From the NCBI GenBank assembly GCA_030426445.1, contig JAUHYS010000028.1:1-13122 (forward strand): 13,122 bases of DNA. Reading direction: 5' to 3'. The notes beneath the pieces are model-generated. The model did no database searches. It saw only the letters and a program-made list of their open reading frames with translations, and was not told where the DNA came from. Position numbers and translations under genes: made by a program. Shown in pieces: positions 6,731 through 13,122 of the stretch. Each line of letters starts with the position of its first letter. The stretch's first letter is position 1. This DNA is from a bacterium (GTDB lineage Bacteria; UBA10199; DSSB01).

Positions 6731-7828
6731 ATGCAACGACGTAAAACCATTTATTTAGCCATAGGCCTCATCCTCTTTGTTTTCTTATATATTTGGGTCG
6801 AGTGGAAGAAGAGCAAAATTCCGCAAATGACCTCGACAAGTGTTTATGGACAAAGCTCTTTAGGGGTTCAGCTTTTTTATCGATTGGCAGAAGAGCTTGA
6901 TTCGGATCAAGTAGTGGTGCACCGAAAAAGCCTGTGGCAGGGAGAAATTCCACCCAATGCGATTCTCTTTTTGTTATCTCCCAAAAAAGATCTTTCTTCC
7001 CGCTATATCGAAATTCTAAGCACTTTTGTGGAGCGAGGAGGGCGCTTGGTGCTTTCTTTTGAAAATAATTCTTCTTGGTTAAACATTCAACCTTTGCTCA
7101 AAAAGCTGCAAGGTCCATCGAAGATGACAGAAGACAAGCAATTTAAAAATGCAAAGTTATCGATAAAAAGTCCCAAGAAAAATTTATCCTGGTTGCAGAC
7201 AAAAGAGAACTATGCTTTTTACAGTCGCTACTGGATCGAGGGAGAGGGATGCTCAAAAGGGAGTTTTTCCTGTTATGTTCGGCAATGGTCTCATAAAAAA
7301 GGCGAGGTCACTTTAATGGCGGGCTTGCCCCTTTTTAGTAATGCCCTATTAGAGCGCAAAGACAATCGTCAGTTTGCTTTTCGTTTAATCGCAGAAGATG
7401 CCCCTTTATGGTTTGATGAGTATCATCATTTTTATTCGGACCATACCTTTGGGCAATTGCTATTAAAGCCAAGTTTTGGTTTGCCGCTTTTGGGTATGAT
7501 GATTTGTGTTTGGCTATTTTTTATTTTGGGTCATAACCGTTTTAGTGAAGCACAAACTCAACAAAAAAAACAACCTGCCACGGCAAGCTTTCATCGACTC
7601 AATGAAAATATTTTAGAAAAGAGATTGGAGGCTTCCGGTCATTATCAAAACGTTTTGCGTCTGCATCAGTCTTTTCTTGAAAAAATTTTTCCTTATGCAA
7701 AAAATGAAATTGCTGCACTTGAAACCCATGTCGCTTATGGTAACCATCAGCAATTTTTAAAACGTGCACAGGCATTGATTCAATTACACCGTGATTTAAT
7801 TGCCCGTAAAAAAAGTTTATCTAAATAA
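6731..7828 (+). CDS. DUF4350-domain membrane protein
   Basis: This 365-residue protein has one membrane helix at the very start (about 5-22) and a second at about 251-269 (LLGMMICVWLFFILG), with a roughly 230-residue domain between them that probably faces the periplasm. The order of features matches DUF4350: SVYGQSSLGVQLFYRLAEEL near the start, PPNAILFLLSP, then FVERGGRLVLSFE, as in GATase-like folds of this family, and FDEYHHFY just before the second helix. A basic helical tail follows (about 280-365). The ATG directly follows the stop of the DUF4129 gene (0 bp), and the stop lies 14 bp before the MoxR gene. Proteins of this family accompany MoxR/DUF58 pairs in many bacteria, and no enzyme activity is known to me. 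Confidence 0.75.
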   Translation: MQRRKTIYLAIGLILFVFLYIWVEWKKSKIPQMTSTSVYGQSSLGVQLFYRLAEELDSDQVVVHRKSLWQGEIPPNAILFLLSPKKDLSSRYIEILSTFVERGGRLVLSFENNSSWLNIQPLLKKLQGPSKMTEDKQFKNAKLSIKSPKKNLSWLQTKENYAFYSRYWIEGEGCSKGSFSCYVRQWSHKKGEVTLMAGLPLFSNALLERKDNRQFAFRLIAEDAPLWFDEYHHFYSDHTFGQLLLKPSFGLPLLGMMICVWLFFILGHNRFSEAQTQQKKQPATASFHRLNENILEKRLEASGHYQNVLRLHQSFLEKIFPYAKNEIAALETHVAYGNHQQFLKRAQALIQLHRDLIARKKSLSK

Positions 7829-7842
7829 GAGGAGTATTTATC

Positions 7843-8781
7843 ATGTCTTCTACCCAAAAACTTTGGACCCAAATTCAGCAGGCTCATGCAAAATGGATGT
7901 TGGGCCATGAGTCCCTCATCGAGCTTCTATTTGTGGCTTATTTAGCACGGGGTCATGTATTGCTTGAAGGCCCTCCTGGAACTGGGAAAACCTTAACGGC
8001 TAAATTGATAGCGCGTTTGCTTTCGCAATCTTTTAAAAGAGTTCAGTTTACTAGCGATCTTTTGCCAGCGGATATTTTAGGTGCGCATATTTTTGCACCG
8101 GAGCAAAAGGCTTTTCAATTTATTCAAGGCCCGATCTTTACAGATATTTTGCTGGCGGATGAAATCAACCGAACCCCTCCGCGTACCCAATCGGCTTTAC
8201 TAGAAGCCATGGAAGAAAAACAAGTCACGATTGACGGCAAAGCCTTTCGCCTTAATCCTGATTTTTTTGTTTTGGCTACGCAAAATCCTCGAGATTACGA
8301 AGGCACTTTTTTATTACCCGAAGTTCAATTGGACCGCTTTTTATTCAAAGTGGTTTTGGATCATTTAGATTTGGAAAAAGAAGCTCAAATTATGGATCAT
8401 ATTTTACAGGGTGTTTTGCCGCCTAAGTTTGAAAATATTGAGCCCTTATCTTTTAATCGTGAAGAAATTGACCAAGAAATTAAAAACGTCAAAGTGGATC
8501 CCAGCTTATTAAATTGTGTCGCTAAAATTTTGCAGCAAGCAAGGAGCCATCCCATGATCGCTTCTGGTAGCAGCGTGCGGGGGGGCATTGCTTTAGTCCG
8601 TACTGCCCGGATCCGTGCCTTGGTCGAAGGCCGTGATTTTGTGATTGCCGATGATATCAAAATTTTGGCTTTGCCGGTTTTAAGACATCGTATGCAGCTC
8701 AATCCAGAAGCTCAGGTAGCGCAAATTTCTGAAGTAGAACTTATGAACGATCTGTTAAATCAAGTGGAATTTCCAGCGTGA
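7843..8781 (+). CDS. MoxR-family AAA+ ATPase
   Basis: This 312-residue cytoplasmic AAA+ ATPase is of the MoxR type, a family that remodels or helps assemble protein complexes together with VWA-domain partners. The Walker A is GPPGTGKT (43-50), the Walker B ends in LLADEINR (103-110, Asp106-Glu107), the sensor 1 region is ATQNP (145-149), and LPEVQLDRF (158-166) carries the likely arginine finger. All nucleotide-handling residues look intact and the length is typical. The C-terminal lid domain contains SSVRGGIALVRTARIRALVEGRDFV, with the sensor 2 arginine. The start is supported by GAGGAG (7829-7834), which begins just after the stop of the DUF4350 gene. The stop overlaps the start of the DUF58 gene, its expected partner. 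Confidence 0.95.
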   Translation: MSSTQKLWTQIQQAHAKWMLGHESLIELLFVAYLARGHVLLEGPPGTGKTLTAKLIARLLSQSFKRVQFTSDLLPADILGAHIFAPEQKAFQFIQGPIFTDILLADEINRTPPRTQSALLEAMEEKQVTIDGKAFRLNPDFFVLATQNPRDYEGTFLLPEVQLDRFLFKVVLDHLDLEKEAQIMDHILQGVLPPKFENIEPLSFNREEIDQEIKNVKVDPSLLNCVAKILQQARSHPMIASGSSVRGGIALVRTARIRALVEGRDFVIADDIKILALPVLRHRMQLNPEAQVAQISEVELMNDLLNQVEFPA

Positions 8782-10175
8782 CAATGCATTCTGCGCACCA
8801 AAAACAAGCAGCAGGTCAAAGGAAAAGTTTTTTGACAGACCGCTTTTTTATGCTTTTGGGTTGTTCTCAATTGATTGGAATTGTCTCAATTCTTTTTCCG
8901 CCTTTATTTCTTATTTATCTCTTGACCTGGCCTCTATTAGCAATTTGGCTTTGGCTGGATTATCGTAGTCTGCGAGTCACAGTGGGCTTTTGGGGTCTTG
9001 CCGATATTCCCAGAAGCCCTGAGCTCGGCCAAAAAATCAAAGTGTCTTTTACTTTTGTGACACAAAATCCCAAAATTTTATCTTTAAAAAAAATCTTTTT
9101 AAAACTGCCTCAGCTGCGTTGTTTAAACTTTGTCCAGACTCATCTGCGTTTATCCCCTGATGTGCAAACCGGGGAGATTCATTATCGTTTGGAGCTCGAG
9201 GCCCATACCGAGCGTTTGGGTTATGAAACGCTTTCTCAATTAAATTTAGAGTGTCATTCACGTTCTCAACTTTGGCTTCGTCGCGTTGTGGTGCCAGTTG
9301 AAAAAATTGAATTTCGAGTTTTTCCCACTCATCAAAAAATTTCTGAACAAGCCTTTAACGAAATTTCGCGCAACCAAAATTTATTTCATCAAGGCAATCG
9401 TAAGATTGTTCGGTCACAAGTGGCAGATCAATTTCATTCGATTCGTCCTTATCAATACCCGGATCCTTTGCGCCATATCGATGTCAGTAAATCGGCAAAG
9501 TACGGTAAATGGATGACCCGCACTTATGATGCTTTTTTAGAACATCATTTGATTTTAGGTTTAGATATGGGGCGCTCCATGATGGGTCGTATTGGGAACT
9601 CTCAAAAACTCGATTATTACTTAGCAGCGTGTTTGACCTTGGCAGAAAACGCTTTTCAAAGTCGAGATCGAATGAGCTTTTTTGCATTCTCTCAAAAGAA
9701 CCATTTTTCCATTCGCAATACACGCCATTTAGAAGCTTGGAATCCCGTTTTTTCCGGGCATCCCAGTTTAAGGGCGCGTGAGCAGGAAAGTAATTTCGAG
9801 CTCATTCATCCCACTTTAAGTTCTTTGACTGGGCAGAGAAGTTTACTGGTTTTATTGGTCGACCTTTCTCGCCCTTCTATTCAGGACGAATTATTAAAAG
9901 CACTGAAACCAGTTTTGCGTAAACACCTCACGGTTGTTTTAAGCCTGGTTAACGAAGACTATTATTTAGATAAACAAATTCATTCTCTCCCCACTTATTT
10001 AAATGGTGAGATGTATAATCGTTTGCTTTACAGTTATTGGCTCAACGAAAATATGCGTGCCTTTCAGTATCAATTATCTGCTTATGGAGGAGGGGCTTTG
10101 TTGGTTCCCGAAAAAGATTGGTTGGGTGCAGTCGAGCGTTTGTATTCGCTATTAAGAGTTTCTATGAGAATATGA
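8778..10175 (+). CDS. DUF58 protein with VWA-like domain, partner of MoxR
   Basis: This protein of about 465 residues has two close hydrophobic helices near the N-terminus (about 23-66), then a beta-rich region, then the DUF58 signature: SIRPYQYPDPLRHIDVSKSA from about residue 221, followed by KYGKWMTRTYD. The following VWA-like part starts with LILGLDMGRSM, where Asp263 and DxGxS could form a metal-binding MIDAS site. The family is regularly paired with MoxR ATPases and is thought to be their client or adaptor. The GTG at 8778 overlaps the MoxR stop (GTGA, 4 bp), which suggests translational coupling, and GGA lies 9 bp upstream. An in-frame ATG at 8784 would shorten the protein by two residues and is equally possible. 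The stop is 8 bp from the stop of the convergent SpoIIM-like gene. Confidence 0.9.
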   Translation: MTMHSAHQKQAAGQRKSFLTDRFFMLLGCSQLIGIVSILFPPLFLIYLLTWPLLAIWLWLDYRSLRVTVGFWGLADIPRSPELGQKIKVSFTFVTQNPKILSLKKIFLKLPQLRCLNFVQTHLRLSPDVQTGEIHYRLELEAHTERLGYETLSQLNLECHSRSQLWLRRVVVPVEKIEFRVFPTHQKISEQAFNEISRNQNLFHQGNRKIVRSQVADQFHSIRPYQYPDPLRHIDVSKSAKYGKWMTRTYDAFLEHHLILGLDMGRSMMGRIGNSQKLDYYLAACLTLAENAFQSRDRMSFFAFSQKNHFSIRNTRHLEAWNPVFSGHPSLRAREQESNFELIHPTLSSLTGQRSLLVLLVDLSRPSIQDELLKALKPVLRKHLTVVLSLVNEDYYLDKQIHSLPTYLNGEMYNRLLYSYWLNENMRAFQYQLSAYGGGALLVPEKDWLGAVERLYSLLRVSMRI

Positions 10176-10183
10176 TGGCGTTT

Positions 10184-11152
10184 CTATTTTGATTCTTGAG
10201 GAGTCGGCCAAAGCGTCCAAATCCAAAATATAGCGGCTAAAACAAGGCTTACAATGACTTTATAAACAAAAGGAATTGCATCTTGAGGGCTTATAAAAGC
10301 CTCCACAATAGCGGCTAAAACGAACCAAGGGATAATGCCTAATAAAACGATTTTTGATTGTCTTAATGCTTCTGACATTCGAGCTTTAAATTTTTTATAA
10401 GGCCTTTGGTAAAAGACTCGGCCAATTAAAAAACTGGCAAAGGCCGAAGCAATAATCAGGGTTAATTCTAAAGTGCCGTGCCCCACAATAAAATCTAACA
10501 GGACTTGATCAAATTGATGAATACGACAAAAAGCTAAGACCGATCCAACCATCATGCCATTGTAGCTTAAAATATAGATGCCGCCGATTCCCAACAATGC
10601 ACCAAAAAGAAAACAATTAATAGCAACGCGAATATTATTCCATGCAATCAAAAGGCCTGCTAATAAAGGAGAGTCATTGATTTGAGAAAACCAGCGGTTG
10701 TGCTCAAAAATATTTTCCAGCATGTGGTCTCCCAAAAAAACCGAAGCATTACCTGGTTCCTGCATGGTGATATGCCATCCTAAAAAAATGGAACCCACAA
10801 ATAAAAAAAGGGTAAATAGAAACAGAGAAAAATTTTCTCGCCAGATTTGGCGGTATTGATGCGTAAAGGGAATTTTTTGAGTCGTGTCTTTTTTAATCTT
10901 TTGGAGCCCAAGCAGCTCATGACTAAAATGAGCCACAAAATCTTCGGTGCGTTGCCGGAGAGGGTCTGTTTTGGGGAGTTCAGCTCTCAAACGATAGAGG
11001 TCACTGCTAATCTGCTCGTATTTTTTTAGTATATTTAAGGTCGAAGAAAAAAAGTCAGTTTGATTACTCATAGAGAGCCGAGTGAATTTTTGATAGGATT
11101 CCGAAAATTCATTTTGCCTTTGCTGAATGAGTAAACGAGTTTTTTCTAACAT
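10184..11152 (-). CDS. SpoIIM-like (DUF95) integral membrane protein
   Basis: This 322-residue protein has a cytoplasmic helical N-terminus (1-105), then about five to six membrane helices (first at about 107-127, last at about 296-316). Family motifs are in the expected order: WNNIRVA (171-177), YNGMMVG (197-203), GHGTLEL (224-230) and IVEAF (282-286). SpoIIM in Bacillus works in engulfment during sporulation, but homologues are widespread in non-spore-formers, usually beside RDD, MoxR and DUF58 genes, and have no known activity there. Nothing here suggests sporulation. It is the last gene of the minus-strand operon, starting 5 bp after the stop of the upstream RDD gene, and has no strong Shine-Dalgarno, so it probably depends on translational coupling. 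Confidence 0.88.
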   Translation of the reverse strand: MLEKTRLLIQQRQNEFSESYQKFTRLSMSNQTDFFSSTLNILKKYEQISSDLYRLRAELPKTDPLRQRTEDFVAHFSHELLGLQKIKKDTTQKIPFTHQYRQIWRENFSLFLFTLFLFVGSIFLGWHITMQEPGNASVFLGDHMLENIFEHNRWFSQINDSPLLAGLLIAWNNIRVAINCFLFGALLGIGGIYILSYNGMMVGSVLAFCRIHQFDQVLLDFIVGHGTLELTLIIASAFASFLIGRVFYQRPYKKFKARMSEALRQSKIVLLGIIPWFVLAAIVEAFISPQDAIPFVYKVIVSLVLAAIFWIWTLWPTPQESK

Positions 11153-11157
11153 AGAAA

Positions 11158-11655
11158 CTAATTTATTTGTTGAAGGACCTGAGTGTTAGCGACCATGTCA
11201 TGTAGACCGCGCTTGTCATCACGAGCCCCTGCAATAATATAACCGATCATAAAAGTGATTGCGCAAACAAATTTACCAATAAACTCTCTTAAAAAAGTTT
11301 TTCCATAGCCGATATTTTTACCGGTGTTCACATCAACGACCTTCATCTTGAAAACCATTTTACCTAAAGTGGCCCCCTTATTTTTATAACACCAGCCATA
11401 ATATAAGAAGAAGAGGGTAATCTGAATGGGATAGATGATGGCCATAGTGATAAAAATAGGAATCATGGACTCCAATGAACCTTGATTATTTGGATTAAGA
11501 ATAACGGAAAAATAAACGATGTAAAAAATGATCATGAGAGGAGCACTGATCAGATTTAGCACCATGCTATCAATTAGGGTTGCAACAACGCGCAGCCAAA
11601 AGCCGGCAGGTTTTACCTGGGTCTTTGCATCTAACTGAGGGAGACTGACATTCAT
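11158..11655 (-). CDS. RDD-family membrane protein, short paralogue
   Basis: This 165-residue protein has about three hydrophobic segments (about 22-52, 64-87, 125-143) and the defining RDD residues: Arg22 and Asp29 in LRVVATLIDS, GATLGKMVFKMKVVD (94-108), and the basic/acidic end motif DDKRGLHDMVANT (146-158). RDD proteins are small membrane proteins of unclear function; some have been proposed as ion antiporters, and many sit beside SpoIIM and MoxR genes. The start has AAGGAAAA on the minus strand just upstream. An extended -10 box (TGTTATAAA) lies about 30 bp before the start, so a separate promoter for this gene and the SpoIIM-like gene is possible. Confidence 0.9.
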   Translation of the reverse strand: MNVSLPQLDAKTQVKPAGFWLRVVATLIDSMVLNLISAPLMIIFYIVYFSVILNPNNQGSLESMIPIFITMAIIYPIQITLFFLYYGWCYKNKGATLGKMVFKMKVVDVNTGKNIGYGKTFLREFIGKFVCAITFMIGYIIAGARDDKRGLHDMVANTQVLQQIN

Positions 11656-11682
11656 CTTGATTTTCCTTTTTATTTAAATTTT

Positions 11683-11691
11683 TTTATAACA
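11683..11691 (-). promoter_or_regulatory. Possible extended -10 promoter before the short RDD gene
   Basis: On the minus strand, TG-T-TATAAA occurs in the 88-bp gap between the two RDD genes. There is no good -35 box at the proper distance. Extended -10 promoters can work without one, but the region is very AT-rich, so a chance match is likely. Confidence 0.25.
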
Positions 11692-11743
11692 TGCTTTTAA
11701 AAATTTATGAGGCGTGCTTTCTTTTGTACTCTTTTAAAAAAAA

Positions 11744-12574
11744 CTATGTTTTTTTCTTGGAGCTTTGCAAACAATATTCTGCAAAAAACAAAAATAAAGT
11801 TTTGTGATCCAGACTATGTTTTTGAGCTTCGGGAACATAATAATGAACAAAGTTTTCCCACTGTGCAATATCCTCTGCAGAAAGAGTAGGGTTTTTTTTC
11901 GAAATAAATTCGGCATAAGAAAATCTTAAAAAAGCATCGCGATGCTCATCAGAAATGGCTTGGGGTTTTAGGGTTTCGTAAAACAATTGATACTGCTCTG
12001 CAGTGAGGTAAACAAATTGGCTGGCGACTTCTTTATGTTTTGAATAAGTGACCATGGTTCCCACCACGAGATCCCCCAAGCGTTGATGATTTTTAGTTAC
12101 AGCAATACTAATGAGCCCTGGAAGCACCAGCGTGCAATCAATCAGTCGAAACAAGTCCCTAAAAATACATTGGCCTAAACTGAGCTTAGGTTTGTGAGTC
12201 GAAACCACACGTAAGCCAAAAACCCTTTTGCCCAAAGTGGTTCCTTTTTTATATTCAAAATAAATAAAGTAGCCATCGTAAATCGACACGACCAAAAGCA
12301 ATAAAATAAGCATGCCAAATGCGATCAAAATGTCCCTTATCCAGTGGAGTTCAGGGGGAAGTGCAATGAATGATACAGTCCCCATCAGCATAATAAAATA
12401 GAAAATGTACACCACTATATAAATGACCATGATCACAATGCTAAGATCGATAAGGTAAGCAAGAATTCTTTTTAGTAGAGGGGCGGGGGTGAGCTTGACG
12501 GATAGCCCTTCAAAGACGGTCATTTGGTGATCTGTGCTGTATGAAGACTCGAAAGATTTACTTTGAGAAGACAC
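11744..12574 (-). CDS. RDD-family membrane protein with helical C-terminal extension
   Basis: This 276-residue protein contains the RDD core in residues 30-178: Arg36 and Asp43 in LKRILAYLIDLS, hydrophobic helices at about 38-65 and 82-105, GTTLGKRVFGLRVVS (111-125), and HQRLGDLVVGT (163-173). Unlike its neighbour it carries a soluble, probably cytoplasmic, helical extension of roughly 95 residues (about 180-276) with no family I recognise. The GTG at 12574 is well supported, with AAAGGAG on the minus strand six bases upstream. It is the first gene of the minus-strand operon (RDD, RDD, SpoIIM-like) and has a good promoter upstream. Confidence 0.9.
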   Translation of the reverse strand: MSSQSKSFESSYSTDHQMTVFEGLSVKLTPAPLLKRILAYLIDLSIVIMVIYIVVYIFYFIMLMGTVSFIALPPELHWIRDILIAFGMLILLLLVVSIYDGYFIYFEYKKGTTLGKRVFGLRVVSTHKPKLSLGQCIFRDLFRLIDCTLVLPGLISIAVTKNHQRLGDLVVGTMVTYSKHKEVASQFVYLTAEQYQLFYETLKPQAISDEHRDAFLRFSYAEFISKKNPTLSAEDIAQWENFVHYYVPEAQKHSLDHKTLFLFFAEYCLQSSKKKT

Positions 12575-12623
12575 TGAAGACTCCTTTAATCATGTTTTGG
12601 GATGGGGACTTCCCGAGATAAAG

Positions 12624-12653
12624 ATTATTGTGCTGAAAAAGTCAAAACGTCAA
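12624..12653 (-). promoter_or_regulatory. Promoter of the RDD-RDD-SpoIIM operon
   Basis: Read on the minus strand, TTGACG (12653-12648) and AATAAT (12629-12624) each match consensus at five of six positions and are separated by 18 bp. It lies about 50 bp upstream of the GTG start at 12574, in the gap between this operon and the end of the P450 gene. A short GGGACTTCCC palindrome lies at 12606-12615 between promoter and start. Confidence 0.5.
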
Positions 12654-12696
12654 GTGTAAGAATTTAATTAGCAGGAGTTTTATGCGTAGTAAAATT

Positions 12697-13122
12697 TTAT
12701 TCGTTTGGAGAGATGTTTTCTAACAAAAGCTTGATTCCATTTTTAGGCCGCAGGGTTAAAGCCGGGTCCAATGTAATTTTTTGATGGGGATCGAGTTTGA
12801 CTTTAAACTTTTGCAACAGCGTTGCCATAATGAGCTGCATTTCCATGGTAGCAAAACGATTGCCAATGCATTGTCTGGGGCCCAGTCCAAAAGGGACATA
12901 AGCGTAAGGGTGTTGTTCAGGATTTTTTTGTTCTAAAAAACGTTCGGGTTTAAATGCCTCTGGGTCTTCCTGAAATTGCTCATTCTCCACCAGAGCCTTT
13001 TTTATCTTTGACCAAAATTTTGTTTCGTCAGGAGGATCTATTTTCCAGGGATCATCAGCTATGCGAATCCGTTCCAGGTACATGGCCTTTTCGATAAGCT
13101 GTTGCAGGCTAATTTTTTCCCG
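12697..13122 (-). CDS. Cytochrome P450, C-terminal part (5'-partial), possibly aberrant
   Basis: The frame is open to the right edge, so the 141 residues seen here are only the end of the protein; the ATG at 13083 is internal. The heme-binding loop is intact: PFGLGPRQCIG, with the Cys ligand encoded at 12870-12868, followed by the L-helix NRFATMEMQLIMATLLQKF and the usual C-terminal strand pair (LTLRPKNGIKL). The meander motif is DPEAFKPERF (from about 12966). Upstream of about 12975 the sequence does not look like a P450: a K-helix ExxR may exist as ERIR, but only about 43 residues separate it from PERF instead of the usual 55 or so, and the beta strands with the 'HR-DP' region are replaced by a charged helical stretch. 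This may reflect a divergent family, an internal deletion or a fusion. The substrate is unknown. Confidence 0.75.
   Translation of the reverse strand, partial: REKISLQQLIEKAMYLERIRIADDPWKIDPPDETKFWSKIKKALVENEQFQEDPEAFKPERFLEQKNPEQHPYAYVPFGLGPRQCIGNRFATMEMQLIMATLLQKFKVKLDPHQKITLDPALTLRPKNGIKLLLENISPNE

Noticed and set aside
10184..11152. Evidence of sporulation from the SpoIIM-like gene
   Set aside because: DUF95 proteins are common in non-spore-forming bacteria and no other sporulation gene is present.
11707..11916. Short open frames on both strands around the 3' end of the longer RDD gene
   Set aside because: They overlap the RDD coding sequence and a very AT-rich gap, with no start signals; likely shadows.

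Overview
The window looks like a piece of a moderately AT-rich (roughly 40% GC by eye) Gram-negative genome. I think a low-GC 'deltaproteobacterial' or Bdellovibrionota-like lineage is plausible, judging only from gene content and style: a YbdG-type channel, a MoxR/DUF58/DUF4129/DUF4350 operon, RDD and SpoIIM-like membrane proteins, and a very large orphan protein. No rRNA, tRNA, CRISPR array or complete insertion sequence was seen.

Region 1 (2-3748, +) is the 3' part of one very large gene. Its frame is open to the left edge of the window, so at least 1248 residues are encoded here and the true start lies upstream. The protein is mostly helical with a low-complexity linker and a possible GNAT-like C-terminus. 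In the linker, at about 938-1087, lies a very GC-rich patch (about 87% GC over 961-1020). Read on the opposite strand, it encodes the last membrane helix and HAMP linker of a histidine kinase like alphaproteobacterial NtrY. It is either an in-frame insertion of foreign DNA or an assembly chimera, and it is the strangest thing in the window.

Region 2 (3749-6091) starts with a 60-bp palindromic repeat made of two hairpins inside an outer inverted repeat and ending in a T-run. Next come a Cys-type glutathione peroxidase and a YbdG-family mechanosensitive channel. Just after the channel gene there is a well-placed Shine-Dalgarno followed by seven codons resembling the start of an antibiotic-biosynthesis-monooxygenase (ABM) protein, which then breaks off. 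The rest of this gap holds a perfect palindrome next to a good sigma70-type promoter.

Region 3 (6092-12574) is a split MoxR module. The plus-strand operon is DUF4129, DUF4350, MoxR AAA+ ATPase and DUF58 (VWA-like), with junctions of 0 bp, 14 bp and a 4-bp overlap. Convergent to it, with only 8 bp between stop codons, is a minus-strand operon of two RDD-family membrane proteins and a SpoIIM-like (DUF95) membrane protein. These families often occur together, and the ATPase, the VWA-like protein and the membrane proteins probably serve one envelope-associated process whose exact role is not known. Regulatory sites can be proposed for both operons: a TTGAAA-17-TATAAC promoter with a palindrome just upstream for the plus operon, and TTGACG-18-AATAAT for the minus operon.

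Region 4 (12697-13122, -) is the C-terminal part of a cytochrome P450. It has an intact heme-binding motif but unusual sequence where the K-helix to meander region should be. It runs off the right edge.
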